Assembly: GCA_017465505.1 (NCBI GenBank)
Contig: JAFTWB010000022.1
Coordinates: 57,558 to 121,557, forward strand
Length of the DNA: 64,000 bases
Reading direction: 5' to 3'
DNA from: Clostridia bacterium
Lineage (GTDB): Bacteria; Bacillota; Clostridia; Oscillospirales; Acutalibacteraceae
Part shown: piece by piece, positions 7,902 through 17,052 of the stretch
How positions within the stretch are numbered: position 1 is the first letter of the stretch
How the letters are laid out: the number at the start of each line of letters is the position of its first letter
Notes under the pieces: model-generated
Databases searched by the model: none
Told to the model about the DNA's origin: nothing
Seen by the model: only the letters and a program-made list of their open reading frames with translations
Position numbers and translations under genes: made by a program

Positions 7902-9728
7902 ATGTGCGGAATTGTCGGATATGTTGGCAAGAATGATTGCAGTGAGGTTCTTGTCAGTGCTCTCTCAAAGCTTGAGTACCGCGGATATGACTCCGCAGGT
8001 ATTGCAGTTTTTGAAAACGGCACAGTAAATGTTATTAAGTCTGAGGGCAGACTCAAGAACCTTGAAGATAAAATGAAAAACGAAAACTTCCCCAAGGGAA
8101 GCGCAGGTATCGGGCACACCCGTTGGGCAACCCACGGCAAACCCAGTGACATTAACTCTCACCCTCATATCGGCGGCGAGTTCGTAACCTTGGTTCACAA
8201 CGGTATTATTGAGAATTACCGAGAGCTCAAGGAAATGCTTGAGGCTCAGGGTCGTGAGTTTTACAGTGAAACCGACACCGAGGTGTTGGCAAAGCTTCTG
8301 GACTTCAACTACAAAGGCGACCCTGTAAAGGCCATTGAAAAGACACTTTCAGAGGTTACAGGTTCTTTTGCTCTGGGTATTCTTTTCAAGGATATCCCTA
8401 ATGTAATTTATGCCGTGAGAAGAGGAAGTCCTCTTATCGTAGGCGTTAAGGGCGAGGAAGGTTTTATCGCTTCTGACGTTCCTGCAATTATCAAGTATAC
8501 AAAGGATTATTATCTTTTAGAGCACGACGAAATCGCCAGAATTGCACAGGGCGATATCAGCTTTACCGATTTACAGGGTAACCCAATCGAAAAAGAGCTT
8601 AAAACCGCTGATTGGGATATGGACGCCGCAGAAAAGGGCGGTTATGAGCACTATATGCTCAAGGAAATCCACGAGCAGCCCGAGGCAGTGAGAAAAACCG
8701 TTGCTCCCAGAGTGTTCCACGGTCTTCCCAGCCTTGAGGAGTGTTCGGTTACCCTTGAAAGCCTCAAGGACATCAAGCAGGTGTTTATTGTTGCCTGCGG
8801 TACTGCAATGCACGCAGGTATGATTGGCAAATACGCCATTGAAAAGCTTGCCCGTGTGCCTGTTAACGTTGATATTGCTTCCGAGTTCAGATATCGTGCT
8901 CCTCTGGTTTCTCAGGGCGATTTGGTTATTATTATTTCCCAGTCCGGTGAAACTGCCGACAGCCTTGAGGCTCTGCGTGTTTCCAAGGCTTTGGGTGCCA
9001 AGACTATGGGCGTGGTTAACGCCAAGGGAAGCTCCATTGCAAGAGAGTCGGATATGCTGATTTATACTCACGCAGGTCCTGAAATTGCCGTTGCTTCCAC
9101 AAAGGCATATATGGTTCAGATTGCGGTTATGTATCTCCTTACCTTCGAGCTTGCCTTTGCAAAGGGCAAAATCGACGAAGCTGAGTGCAAGCGTCTTACT
9201 GCTGAGCTTTTGGCTATGCCTGAGAAGATTGATGAAATTATCAACCTTGTTGACGCTTCTTCAAAAGAAGCTGCCAAAGAGCTTTTAGAGGCAGAAAGCC
9301 TTCTTTACATAGGCAGAGGCTTTGACTATGCTCTTTCTATGGAGGGCTCTCTTAAGCTTAAAGAAATTTCCTATATCCATTCCGAGTGCTATGCCGCAGG
9401 TGAATTAAAACACGGCACAATTTCTCTTATTACAGATGGTATGCCTGTTATCGCCGTGGCAACTCAGAGTGACCTTTTCGACAAAACCATCTCCAACATC
9501 AAGGAGGTTAAGGCAAGAGGTGCCAAGGTGCTTCTTGTTTGCACCGAAGGCTTTGAGGTTGGCGAGGATGTGGCAGATGAAATCATCCGTGTGCCTGCAG
9601 GAGAAGAAATGCTTATGCCTATGAGTGCCATTGTGCCTTTACAGCTTGTTGCTTATTATTCTTCCGTGCTCAGAGGCAACGACGTAGATAAGCCCAGAAA
9701 CCTTGCAAAATCCGTAACCGTAGAATAA
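7902..9728 (+). CDS. glmS: Glutamine--fructose-6-phosphate aminotransferase (isomerizing)
   Basis: 608 residues of standard length, starting MCGIVGYVG, so Cys2 is the glutaminase nucleophile after Met removal. Typical blocks are GYDSAGIAV, GHTRWATHGKPS, HNGIIENY, the SIS domains with VACGTAMHAG and SQSGETADS, and the C-terminal LAKSVTVE. It makes glucosamine-6-phosphate for UDP-GlcNAc. A GGAGA site precedes the ATG. It follows the dehydratase gene by only 35 bases, so it is co-transcribed with it, and there is no room for a glmS ribozyme. That differs from many Firmicutes, where the ribozyme controls glmS. Confidence 0.97.
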   Translation: MCGIVGYVGKNDCSEVLVSALSKLEYRGYDSAGIAVFENGTVNVIKSEGRLKNLEDKMKNENFPKGSAGIGHTRWATHGKPSDINSHPHIGGEFVTLVHNGIIENYRELKEMLEAQGREFYSETDTEVLAKLLDFNYKGDPVKAIEKTLSEVTGSFALGILFKDIPNVIYAVRRGSPLIVGVKGEEGFIASDVPAIIKYTKDYYLLEHDEIARIAQGDISFTDLQGNPIEKELKTADWDMDAAEKGGYEHYMLKEIHEQPEAVRKTVAPRVFHGLPSLEECSVTLESLKDIKQVFIVACGTAMHAGMIGKYAIEKLARVPVNVDIASEFRYRAPLVSQGDLVIIISQSGETADSLEALRVSKALGAKTMGVVNAKGSSIARESDMLIYTHAGPEIAVASTKAYMVQIAVMYLLTFELAFAKGKIDEAECKRLTAELLAMPEKIDEIINLVDASSKEAAKELLEAESLLYIGRGFDYALSMEGSLKLKEISYIHSECYAAGELKHGTISLITDGMPVIAVATQSDLFDKTISNIKEVKARGAKVLLVCTEGFEVGEDVADEIIRVPAGEEMLMPMSAIVPLQLVAYYSSVLRGNDVDKPRNLAKSVTVE

Positions 9729-9848
9729 GCCGTTAGCCACGGCAGGGCAATTCCACCTTTTGAAAGGCTTGCTTTATAGGTGAGCTTCATAAACGGTGGG
9801 GATAAAAGTTGATTTGGATTGATTAAATAAAATAACATAACAAAAAGT

Positions 9849-9885
9849 AACCGCTGAGGATTTTTAAGATTTCCTCAGCGGTTTT
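9849..9885 (+). terminator. Terminator downstream of glmS (repeat copy 1)
   Basis: A 12-bp stem AACCGCTGAGGA / TCCTCAGCGGTT with an 11-base loop, followed by TTTT. The same hairpin is repeated 201 bases downstream. Confidence 0.75.
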
Positions 9886-10049
9886 CCGTTAGCCACGGTG
9901 GACAATTTCACCGTTAGCCACGGCAGGGCAATTCCACCGTTAGCCACGGTGGGCAGTTCCACCTTCTGAAAGGCTTGCTTTATAGGTGAGCTTCATAAAC
10001 GGTGGGGTCAGAAGTTGGTTCGGATTGATAAAATAACATAACAAAAAGT

Positions 10050-10086
10050 AACCGCTGAGGATTTTTAAGATTTCCTCAGCGGTTTT
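10050..10086 (+). terminator. Second copy of the same terminator hairpin
   Basis: Identical stem AACCGCTGAGGA / TCCTCAGCGGTT. It was carried along with the surrounding repeat unit, so it is probably a passive duplicate. Confidence 0.65.
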
Positions 10087-10186
10087 CCGTTAGCCACGGT
10101 GGACAATTCCCCCGTTAGCCACGGTGGGCAGTTCCGCCTTTTGAAAGGTTTGAAATAACTTTTACCCCCATCAACGGCGGGTAAAA

Positions 10187-10273
10187 AGTAAAAAACTGTG
10201 CGAAGCACAATAAAACTGCATAGCAATACCACTCGCCACAGGCGAATACCACTGTCCGCAGGACAATAACACT
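10187..10273. repeat. Mini-hairpin array (linkers of ATAACACT/ATACCACT type)
   Basis: Short stem-loops with different stems are joined by near-constant 8-base linkers: TGTGCGAAGCACA, CTGCATAGCAG-like, CGCCACAGGCG and GTCCGCAGGAC. The last of these hairpins also occurs in arrays near 23.65 and 52.62 kb. Confidence 0.65.
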
Positions 10274-10381
10274 ACCGTTAGCCACGGCAGGGCAGTTCCA
10301 CCTTCTGAAAGGCCGGCTTTATCGGTGAGCTTCATAAACGGTGGGGTCAGAAGTTGGTTTGGATTGACAAAATAATATAAC

Positions 10382-10415
10382 AAAAAACACCTCGACGCTA
10401 ATTAACGTCGAGGTG
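10382..10415 (-). terminator. Terminator of the small surface-protein gene
   Basis: A perfect 10-bp stem CACCTCGACG / CGTCGAGGTG with an 8-base loop. On the minus strand it is followed by TTTTTTG, 20 bases after the stop of the gene at 10435-10962. Confidence 0.85.
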
Positions 10416-10434
10416 AAATTTTGCTTATATTTAA

Positions 10435-10962
10435 TTAGTTAGCAGCCCTTTTCTTAAGAACAACTACTGCAAGAGCGGCCACAAGAACAACACCTGCAAC
10501 TGCGAAAACAGGAGTGATGTCGCCTGTTGTGGGGGATTTGTCGTCGTCATCAACAGGGGGAACAGGCTTGGAATCGGGAGTTGTGGGAGTAACATCCTCT
10601 TTTACAAAGTTTGCGTAAGCACGGATGTTAGCGTCGCCCTTAGGACGGATTACAAGTGTGGGGGTTGTAAGAGAACCCTCGATAATGTCAAACTCGCCTG
10701 TGATAAATTCCCAGTGGCTGAACTTGAAGCCTTCTACGGAGCTTGCAATAAGAGTAACATTGCCGTCAGAATCGATAACATACTCAAAGGGATTGTCAAC
10801 GTTGGGAGTAACTGAGCCGGCATTGTCGGGAACAACGATTGCGTCAATGTAGATAGTGTCCTTAACAACTGTGGGAGCTGTGGGGCTTACCTCAGCAGAA
10901 ACGGATACAACTGCACACACGCATAAAAGAATTGCAACTAATAAAGAAACTGCCTTTTTCAT
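10435..10962 (-). CDS. Small secreted wall-anchored protein with sorting signal
   Basis: 175 residues. A signal peptide (residues 1-23, MKKAVSLLVAILLCVCAVVS) precedes a single ~95-residue beta-rich domain (VTLIASSVEGFKFSHW), which resembles the GF.F.gW pattern of InlB-type/bacterial repeat domains. A Pro/Asp-rich spacer follows. At the C-terminus, SPTTGD (143-148), a hydrophobic helix and KKRAAN form an LPXTG-like sorting signal. A sortase is encoded at 40.5-42.6 kb and could anchor it to the wall. It has its own promoter and terminator, so it is monocistronic. The ligand is unknown. Confidence 0.8.
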   Translation of the reverse strand: MKKAVSLLVAILLCVCAVVSVSAEVSPTAPTVVKDTIYIDAIVVPDNAGSVTPNVDNPFEYVIDSDGNVTLIASSVEGFKFSHWEFITGEFDIIEGSLTTPTLVIRPKGDANIRAYANFVKEDVTPTTPDSKPVPPVDDDDKSPTTGDITPVFAVAGVVLVAALAVVVLKKRAAN

Positions 10963-11007
10963 TTATATATTCCTCCTAAGTAAAAATTACATTGTATAAC
11001 TAAAGTA

Positions 11008-11035
11008 AGTATATCATCTGAAAACCTAATTGTAA
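11008..11035 (-). promoter_or_regulatory. Likely promoter of the small surface-protein gene
   Basis: Minus strand: TTACAA (11030-11035), 16-base spacer, TATACT (11008-11013), 46 bases before the start codon. Confidence 0.45.
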
Positions 11036-11344
11036 AGCCTTTTTCTCAAGTTTAAAATATTTGTTTATTGTGCCTAAGTGACAGAGAGGTTTTTTGTAGA
11101 AAAATTATTTCACAGAAAATTTTTAGTGTAGAAATTTTATCTTTATAAAAAATAGGTAAAAATTGCCATAGACAATATCGCTAATTTTTATTGTTTGCTT
11201 TTGTGCCAAGTTCCGAAAGTGGGTAAAACTGGCTGAAATAACTTCAAATCCGTTGAAAAAATCCGTTATAAATGTTACAATTTCGTAGTAAATAATTGCC
11301 GAGGAGTGCCTTGTTCCCACTGTAACGCTTATACTGTTATACTC

Positions 11345-11398
11345 GGAACACTGACGGGGTCAGCGCCAGGGCGAAAGCCAAGGTTAAAAGCTCCAGTG
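11345..11398 (+). ncRNA. Candidate structured 5' leader of the CotH gene
   Basis: The ~490 bases between the two surface-protein genes are AT-rich, except for this GC-rich block 50 bases before the start codon at 11449. It can form a CTGAC-GGG-GTCAG hairpin (11351-11363), a GGC-GAAA-GCC tetraloop hairpin (11370-11379) and, as an alternative, a closing CACTG/CAGTG pair (11349-11353 / 11394-11398). It does not match a riboswitch class I can recall. The structure is drawn by eye, and a leader role is inference. Confidence 0.4.
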
Positions 11399-11448
11399 AT
11401 TAAGATTTACGTGAAAACATCAAAAAATTTTATTAGGAGGAATGACTA

Positions 11449-14400
11449 ATGAGTAATAGTAAGACACTCGGCAAAAGAGTACTTGCCGTAATTCTTACAG
11501 TTATGATGCTTATGTCTACGCTGACAATAGCTATGACAGCATCAGCCGCTAATGTTGACCTTGCTCCCACAGGTGCAAACGTTCCTGCCGGACAGACACT
11601 GTATCTGAATCCTAACATCTGGAACAAAGATGGTGCCCGTTTTGCTATGTATGGCTGCAACGGTACTGCCGCTGCCGAGTGGGTTAGCATGAGCCCTGTA
11701 CCCGGAGATGGAAGCACTTTCCAGGGTACTTTTAAAACAGGCCCTCATACGAATGTTATTTTCGTTCGTATGAATGGTTCTAACCAGACAAACGATTGGA
11801 ACAATAAGTGGAACCAGACAGCTAATCTTACATGGGATGGCGCAAAGAGCCTCTTTACCGTTACATCCTGGGACAACCAGAGCTCAGGCTGGACTGACTA
11901 CACCGCTCCTGAACTTCCCAAGGCCGGTGACGCTTCTGATTACTACTTTATGGGTACATTGTCCGACTGGGCAACCGGTGCCAACATGGTTTATACTGAC
12001 GACATCGATGTTGTTACTGTAACATTTAAGGATGTTGCAGCAGGCAACTACGAGTTTAAGGTTAAGACAGGTAGCACATGGTATGGTGTTTCTCAGCTCG
12101 GCACAACAATCAGCCCTGCTGACGGTGGTAAACTTTCCGGTTCTGATAATGTAACATTGGCAGCTACCGGCGGTGATTACACATTTAATTACAAGGTTTC
12201 TACCGGTAAACTTTCAATTGTTTACTCTGCTCCCGTTGTTGAAACAACAACAGTTCCTGCAACTACAACAGTTCCCGTAACTACAACTGTTCCTGCTACA
12301 ACAACTCCCGTAGAAACATCTTCCGTAGCAGCTGAGACAGATCCTGTTGAAACAACAACAGCTCCTGCAACAGAGCCTGCTACAACTACTCCTGCTACAA
12401 CAGTTCCTGCTACAACTACAACTCCTGTAGCCGAAACAACAACAGCTCCCTCAACACAGCCTGCTACAACAACTCCTGCAGATGTGAATATCGACCTTCC
12501 CTGGTCAAAAGATAGCGGCCTCTATGCTTATGCAGGCACAAGTGTCAGCAGCACAAGCGTAAATGCTTGGCAGCGTTGGCACGAGAATGGCGGCAAGCGT
12601 TACTTCCTGCTTGCTCCCACAGCTTCTGACACAGAAGTTATCATTTACAGCACATACACAAGCGACGTTAAAGTTAACGGCGTAACAATCAAGCCCGGTG
12701 AGTTTGAGGTTGTTCCTTATGTTGACGGTACAACATACACTTGCTCCGGTGCAACAACTCAGTCCGTTAAAATCAGCAAGACCGACGCAGAGGGCGTTAT
12801 CTACGTTAACTCTAAAGATGGTATGGTAACTGTTAACGACGATTCTGCTGAAACAGAAACCGAGCGTAACGCTTCCTACGACCTTTTTGCTTTCCTTACA
12901 GGCGGCACAAAGAACCGTGAGGGTGCAGGTGTTGCAGGTGCAGTTGCTTCTGCTGAAAACGGCGTTAACGACGCAGCAACAATCAAGAAGATTAAAGGCC
13001 GTGGTAACTCCACTTGGTCTGAAACAAAGAAGCCCTTTAACATTACTTACAAAGACAACATCGAGCTTGATGGTATGAAAGGTAAGAAGTGGTCTCTCCT
13101 TGCAAACGCAAAGGACGGCTCACTGCTGAGAAACCGCCTTGTTTACGATATGGCAAACGAAGTTGAGATGACTTACGCTTGCGATTCCAGATTCGTAGAC
13201 TTCTATGTAAACGGCTACTACAAGGGTTCTTACCAGCTCACTCAGAAGATTGAGATGGGTAAAAACACAGTTATGCCTGACCTCACCGAGCCTGAAGTTG
13301 AAGATGTTATCGACGATGAAACAGGCGAAACAATCGAGTATCCCAAGACCGACTTCGACTTTATCCTTGAGCTTGACACAGAGGAAAACGCAGCATCAGC
13401 TAACGATAAGGGCTTCAACACTAAGGAAGGTCAGTGGATGACTTACAAGACTCCTGATGATCCTGCAACAGAGCAGATTGCTTTCATCAAGGCAAAATAT
13501 CAGGCAGTTGAAGACGCACTTTACGGCGACAATATGGCAGAACTTGAAAAACTCGTTGATATCGAGGACTTCGCAAAGGCTTACCTTATTAACGAAGTTA
13601 CAAAGAACATCGACGCCGGTGTTACAAGCTGCTACTTCACTTATAATTCCACAGACGGCAAGTTCTACGCTTCTCCCGTTTGGGACTACGATAACTCTAT
13701 CGGTAACCTTCCCGACAACGGCGGCAGAACCGATATGAGCGGCAAGGTTCTTGACCTCGACAGCCCAGCAGGCTGGTACGCAAGAGAGCTCAAGCACTAC
13801 GCAAGAAATGCAAGAAGCATTTTCTCCGAGGCTTGGTACAACACATCCAAGACTGCTGACGGCAAGAAGTTCTCTGACATCGTTTTAGATGTTTGGAATG
13901 CAGAGTTTGCAGGTCTTGTTGACAAGCTTGAGGGCACAGCTGACGCCACAGGCAGACTTAACACAATCGATGGTTATATGTCTAACCTTGCTAAGTCCGG
14001 TGCATTCAACACTAAGGCTGATGGCGCTTATGTAACCGCTGACTGGAAAGCAAACAAGACTTCTCTCACAATGTATGACTACAACGCAGAGAAGAACACA
14101 CTTTCTCAGACAACAAAGAACTATTCCGCTTCCTTCGAGGGTGAGGCAGACTACGCAGGCGATTGGCTCATCTCCAGACTTAACTGGATGGCAGCTCAAT
14201 ATGCTTCTGCTGAAGTAGATGTTCCTGACAATCCTGATGGTTACATTACCCTCTTCTTTACAAACAACTGGTGCTTCGAGAGCCAGAACGCTTACTATTG
14301 GGGCGGTTCTGCTGAGTCTATGGAGTGGCCCGGCGTTTCTATGTCATTCTATAAGACAAACGATGACGGCGAGGACGTTTACAGTATAGCAGTTCCTGCT

Positions 14401-16782
14401 GATATCGAAGGCATCATCTTCAATGGTATCAGTGATATCGACCACACTACAATCAGACAGACAGTTGACATCAAGGAAGGTCTTGTTGACAGAGCAGGCT
14501 TCTACTGCAAAGACGAGGCTAACGGCAAGATTAACGTTGGCACATATATGATGCCCGTTGAGGAAACAACAACACCTGTTGAAACTTCTTCTTCCGTGGT
14601 TGTAACATCCTCTACTCCTGTTGAAACTTCTTCTTCCGCAGTTGCAACAGATCCCACAGAAACAACATCAACACCCGTTGAAACATCCTCTTCCGTAGTT
14701 GCAACTGATCCTACAGAAACAACAACTCCCGTTGAGGATACAACAGTTACAGTTCCTGCAAAGACAACAATAACTCTCTTCTTCACAAACAACTGGTGCT
14801 TCGAAAGCCAGAACGCATACTTCTGGGGCGGTTCTGCTGAGTCTATGGAGTGGCCCGGCGTGAAGATGGAGTACTATGGCGAGAACAGCGACGGTGAAGA
14901 TGTTTACTACATTGAAGTTCCTGCTGACATCGACGCAATTATCTTTAACGGTATCAGCGATATCGACCACAAGACAATCAGACAGACAGTTGACATCGAG
15001 GAAGGCCTTGTTGACAGAGCAGGCTTCTACTGCAAGGATGAAGCTAATGGTAAGATCAACGTTGGCACATATATGATGCCCGTTGAGGAAACAACAACAC
15101 CTGTTGAAACTTCTTCTTCCGTGGTTGTAACATCCTCTACACCTGTTGAAACTTCTTCTTCCGTAGTTGCAACAGATCCCACAGAAACAACATCAACTCC
15201 TGTTGAAACTTCTTCATCTGCAGTTGAAAACACAACATCAACTCCTGCGATTGAGGATGATGTTTACGTTGTAACTTGGGCAGATTCTGACAAGTACACA
15301 GTTGCCACAGACCTTGACGCAACAGCAGTTAAGGCAGGCACAGACTTTACATTCACAGTAACTGCCGCTGAGGGCTATAAGGTAGCAGCTGTTATCGCTG
15401 ATATGACTGTTATTGAGGCAGTAGACGGCACTTACACAATTAACGTAACCAAGGACACAACTATCCTGGTAATTACTGCCGAGGACACAACTGTTCCCGA
15501 GGTTATGAAGTTCACAGTAACATTTACCGATAAGGACGGCAACGAGCTCGATAAGCAGACAGTTGAGTACGGCAAGGCAGCAACAGCTCCCACTGCACCC
15601 ACAGTAGAAGGCTATGACTTTATCGGCTGGTCCGAGGACTTTGACTTCGTAACAAAGGACATCACAGTTAAGGCACAGTACAATAAGATTGTTACTCCTC
15701 CCACACCTGCTACAACAGGCACACTTAAGATTGAGCTTGCAGGTGGTTCCAGCTTTACAATCTCCATTAACGGCGGCGTAGCCCGTCCTCAGGGTTCAAC
15801 CTTCACAAGCACTTCTGTTCCCGTTGGTGCAACAGTAACAGTTGTAGCAAAGTCAACAGATGATAAGGAGTTCTTAGGTTGGGTAAATCCCGCAACAGGC
15901 TTTGTTGCTTCCACAGATTACGAGTTCACCTTCACAACCTCCGGTAACGACTTCTTCAAGGCAATGTTCAACACCAAGGTAGAGGGTGTAAATATGGTAT
16001 CCTTCTACAATGATGTTACAAAGCAGTATCTTGATATGCAGTACTATGCAGCAACAGATACAATCAGCTGGCCCACAGTTAAGCCCGTTCAGGCAGGTTA
16101 CGACTTCACAGGCTGGAATATGACAGCAGAAGAAATCGCAGCAGAGCTTGCAGCAGGCAAGGACGTAACAGTTCTTCCTAAGTGGGAGAAGCAGCTTGTA
16201 TACGTAACTCTTGATGTAGTTAACGGTACAGTAACAGCAGGTGAAGAGAAAGACGGCAAGTATCTTGCAAACACAAAGACAACCGTTAAGGCAAACGCAG
16301 CTGCTGAAGGTTATGCATTCGCTTACTGGACATTAGACGGTAAGGTAGTAACATACAACGAAGAGTATAGCTTCTATCCCAAGGCAGACGCTAAGCTTGA
16401 GGCAGTATTTGTAGAAGACGGCACTGCAATTGACTACAAGGTTCTTGCAGAAGTTTCCAGCTTCACAGCAACAGAATACGGTCAGTTCGGTATCTCCTGG
16501 TATGTACCCGAAGCACAGAACAACCTTACTTACAAGGGTGCAGGTATCGTAGCAGTTAAGGATAACCTCTACAACGAAAGCACATTTGTTCACGGTACAA
16601 CAGACGCTAACGTTTGGGACAGAACTCTTAATACAGACAAGGCAAACGGCTCTGCTGTATGGACAGGTCCTGTATATTCCGGCGAAACATGGATTGCTGC
16701 TTGTTGGGTACAGTACACCGACAACGCAACAGGCGAAACAGCAGTTGTATACTCTGACCTCTTCACAGTAACAAAGGAGTAA
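11449..16782 (+). CDS. Giant secreted CotH-kinase protein with starch-binding modules
   Basis: 1777 residues; AGGAGG lies 8 bases before the ATG. A signal peptide (1-33) ends MTASA. Two beta-sandwich modules follow (~35-165, and ~170-265 with YYFMGTLSDW like SusE/X25 modules), then a Thr/Pro linker. The CotH-type domain spans ~470-900: KGRGNSTW, KKWSLLANAKD..LLRNRL, NGYYKGSYQL, DFDFILELD and the metal/catalytic-type PVWDYDNSIGN. CotH proteins are atypical secreted kinases. Two near-identical CBM26-like modules (~930-1038 and 1104-1213; ITLFFTNNWCFESQNAY) follow, separated by PVETSSS linkers. After these come InlB/Listeria-Bacteroides repeats (GYDFIGW, GYDFTGW) and a C-terminal beta domain. 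No dockerin or sorting signal is visible, so attachment to the cell is unexplained. Confidence 0.88.
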   Translation: MSNSKTLGKRVLAVILTVMMLMSTLTIAMTASAANVDLAPTGANVPAGQTLYLNPNIWNKDGARFAMYGCNGTAAAEWVSMSPVPGDGSTFQGTFKTGPHTNVIFVRMNGSNQTNDWNNKWNQTANLTWDGAKSLFTVTSWDNQSSGWTDYTAPELPKAGDASDYYFMGTLSDWATGANMVYTDDIDVVTVTFKDVAAGNYEFKVKTGSTWYGVSQLGTTISPADGGKLSGSDNVTLAATGGDYTFNYKVSTGKLSIVYSAPVVETTTVPATTTVPVTTTVPATTTPVETSSVAAETDPVETTTAPATEPATTTPATTVPATTTTPVAETTTAPSTQPATTTPADVNIDLPWSKDSGLYAYAGTSVSSTSVNAWQRWHENGGKRYFLLAPTASDTEVIIYSTYTSDVKVNGVTIKPGEFEVVPYVDGTTYTCSGATTQSVKISKTDAEGVIYVNSKDGMVTVNDDSAETETERNASYDLFAFLTGGTKNREGAGVAGAVASAENGVNDAATIKKIKGRGNSTWSETKKPFNITYKDNIELDGMKGKKWSLLANAKDGSLLRNRLVYDMANEVEMTYACDSRFVDFYVNGYYKGSYQLTQKIEMGKNTVMPDLTEPEVEDVIDDETGETIEYPKTDFDFILELDTEENAASANDKGFNTKEGQWMTYKTPDDPATEQIAFIKAKYQAVEDALYGDNMAELEKLVDIEDFAKAYLINEVTKNIDAGVTSCYFTYNSTDGKFYASPVWDYDNSIGNLPDNGGRTDMSGKVLDLDSPAGWYARELKHYARNARSIFSEAWYNTSKTADGKKFSDIVLDVWNAEFAGLVDKLEGTADATGRLNTIDGYMSNLAKSGAFNTKADGAYVTADWKANKTSLTMYDYNAEKNTLSQTTKNYSASFEGEADYAGDWLISRLNWMAAQYASAEVDVPDNPDGYITLFFTNNWCFESQNAYYWGGSAESMEWPGVSMSFYKTNDDGEDVYSIAVPADIEGIIFNGISDIDHTTIRQTVDIKEGLVDRAGFYCKDEANGKINVGTYMMPVEETTTPVETSSSVVVTSSTPVETSSSAVATDPTETTSTPVETSSSVVATDPTETTTPVEDTTVTVPAKTTITLFFTNNWCFESQNAYFWGGSAESMEWPGVKMEYYGENSDGEDVYYIEVPADIDAIIFNGISDIDHKTIRQTVDIEEGLVDRAGFYCKDEANGKINVGTYMMPVEETTTPVETSSSVVVTSSTPVETSSSVVATDPTETTSTPVETSSSAVENTTSTPAIEDDVYVVTWADSDKYTVATDLDATAVKAGTDFTFTVTAAEGYKVAAVIADMTVIEAVDGTYTINVTKDTTILVITAEDTTVPEVMKFTVTFTDKDGNELDKQTVEYGKAATAPTAPTVEGYDFIGWSEDFDFVTKDITVKAQYNKIVTPPTPATTGTLKIELAGGSSFTISINGGVARPQGSTFTSTSVPVGATVTVVAKSTDDKEFLGWVNPATGFVASTDYEFTFTTSGNDFFKAMFNTKVEGVNMVSFYNDVTKQYLDMQYYAATDTISWPTVKPVQAGYDFTGWNMTAEEIAAELAAGKDVTVLPKWEKQLVYVTLDVVNGTVTAGEEKDGKYLANTKTTVKANAAAEGYAFAYWTLDGKVVTYNEEYSFYPKADAKLEAVFVEDGTAIDYKVLAEVSSFTATEYGQFGISWYVPEAQNNLTYKGAGIVAVKDNLYNESTFVHGTTDANVWDRTLNTDKANGSAVWTGPVYSGETWIAACWVQYTDNATGETAVVYSDLFTVTKE
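14239..15230 (+). repeat. Direct duplication of CBM26 module plus linker
   Basis: Two ~400-base copies (from about 14239 and about 14764) encode the same module and PVETSSSVV linker with few changes. Their DNA-level similarity points to recent in-frame duplication and a likely site for recombination. Confidence 0.8.
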
Positions 16783-16824
16783 TCAGTTAAGTCTGATTAT
16801 AAATATGTTCTCTGAATGAACTTC

Positions 16825-16850
16825 ACCCCGACAGGCGAGCCTGTCGGGGT
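16825..16850 (+). terminator. Hairpin after the CotH gene
   Basis: A 10-bp stem ACCCCGACAG / CTGTCGGGGT with loop GCGAGC, 43 bases after the stop. It is followed by GTTTGG rather than a clean T run. Confidence 0.65.
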
Positions 16851-16885
16851 GTTTGGTATAATTGCATAATTTTTCAAAAATAACC

Positions 16886-16913
16886 TTGACATATAGGTAG
16901 TATTTGCTATAAT
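16886..16913 (+). promoter_or_regulatory. Strong promoter of the 35-codon peptide gene
   Basis: TTGACA (16886-16891), 16-base spacer, TATAAT (16908-16913), 32 bases before the ATG. The GGAGGTG ribosome site at 16931 is near-perfect, so high expression is expected. Confidence 0.85.
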
Positions 16914-16944
16914 AAAATAAGAATATTATAGGAGGTGAAAAGGA

Positions 16945-17052
16945 ATGAAATACACAGCTCCCGAGATGGAGGTTGTTATGTTCGAGACAGAGGAAGTTAT
17001 GGCTGCTTCTAACAACAACAATGACGAGAAAGAGGATCAGTTACAGTTCTAA
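16945..17052 (+). CDS. 35-residue peptide, candidate RiPP precursor
   Basis: A complete 35-codon gene between a consensus promoter and a terminator. It encodes MKYTAPEMEVVMFETEEVMA, then AS, four Asn and an acidic tail ending EDQLQF. The ordered, hydrophobic/acidic N-terminal half followed by a short low-complexity tail has the look of a leader-plus-core peptide. I recall small clostridial peptides with similar 'MKYxxPEMEvv.FetEDVi' openings, but cannot verify this here. The tail has no Cys, Ser or Thr, so lanthionine or sactionine rings are not possible in it; Asn, Asp or Gln would be the only side chains to modify. The next gene is a radical SAM enzyme on the same strand. The gene itself is well supported; its function is inference. 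Confidence 0.75.
   Translation: MKYTAPEMEVVMFETEEVMAASNNNNDEKEDQLQF

Larger units (their letters stand above)
9727..10386. repeat. Tandem copies of a GTTAGCCACGG intergenic repeat with embedded terminators
   Basis: A 660-base stretch without a gene. It contains at least seven copies of the block CCGTTAGCCACGGnRGGCA followed by rTTCCACCTT, arranged in three longer units. Each unit continues with TGAAAGGC, a CTTCATAAACGGTGGGG segment and a TTTGGATTG..AAATAACATAAC tail. The first two long units end in the same terminator hairpin. Shorter copies of the core recur at 23.7-23.9, 28.2, 54.5 and 63.7 kb, in both orientations and always just after a gene. Confidence 0.8.
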
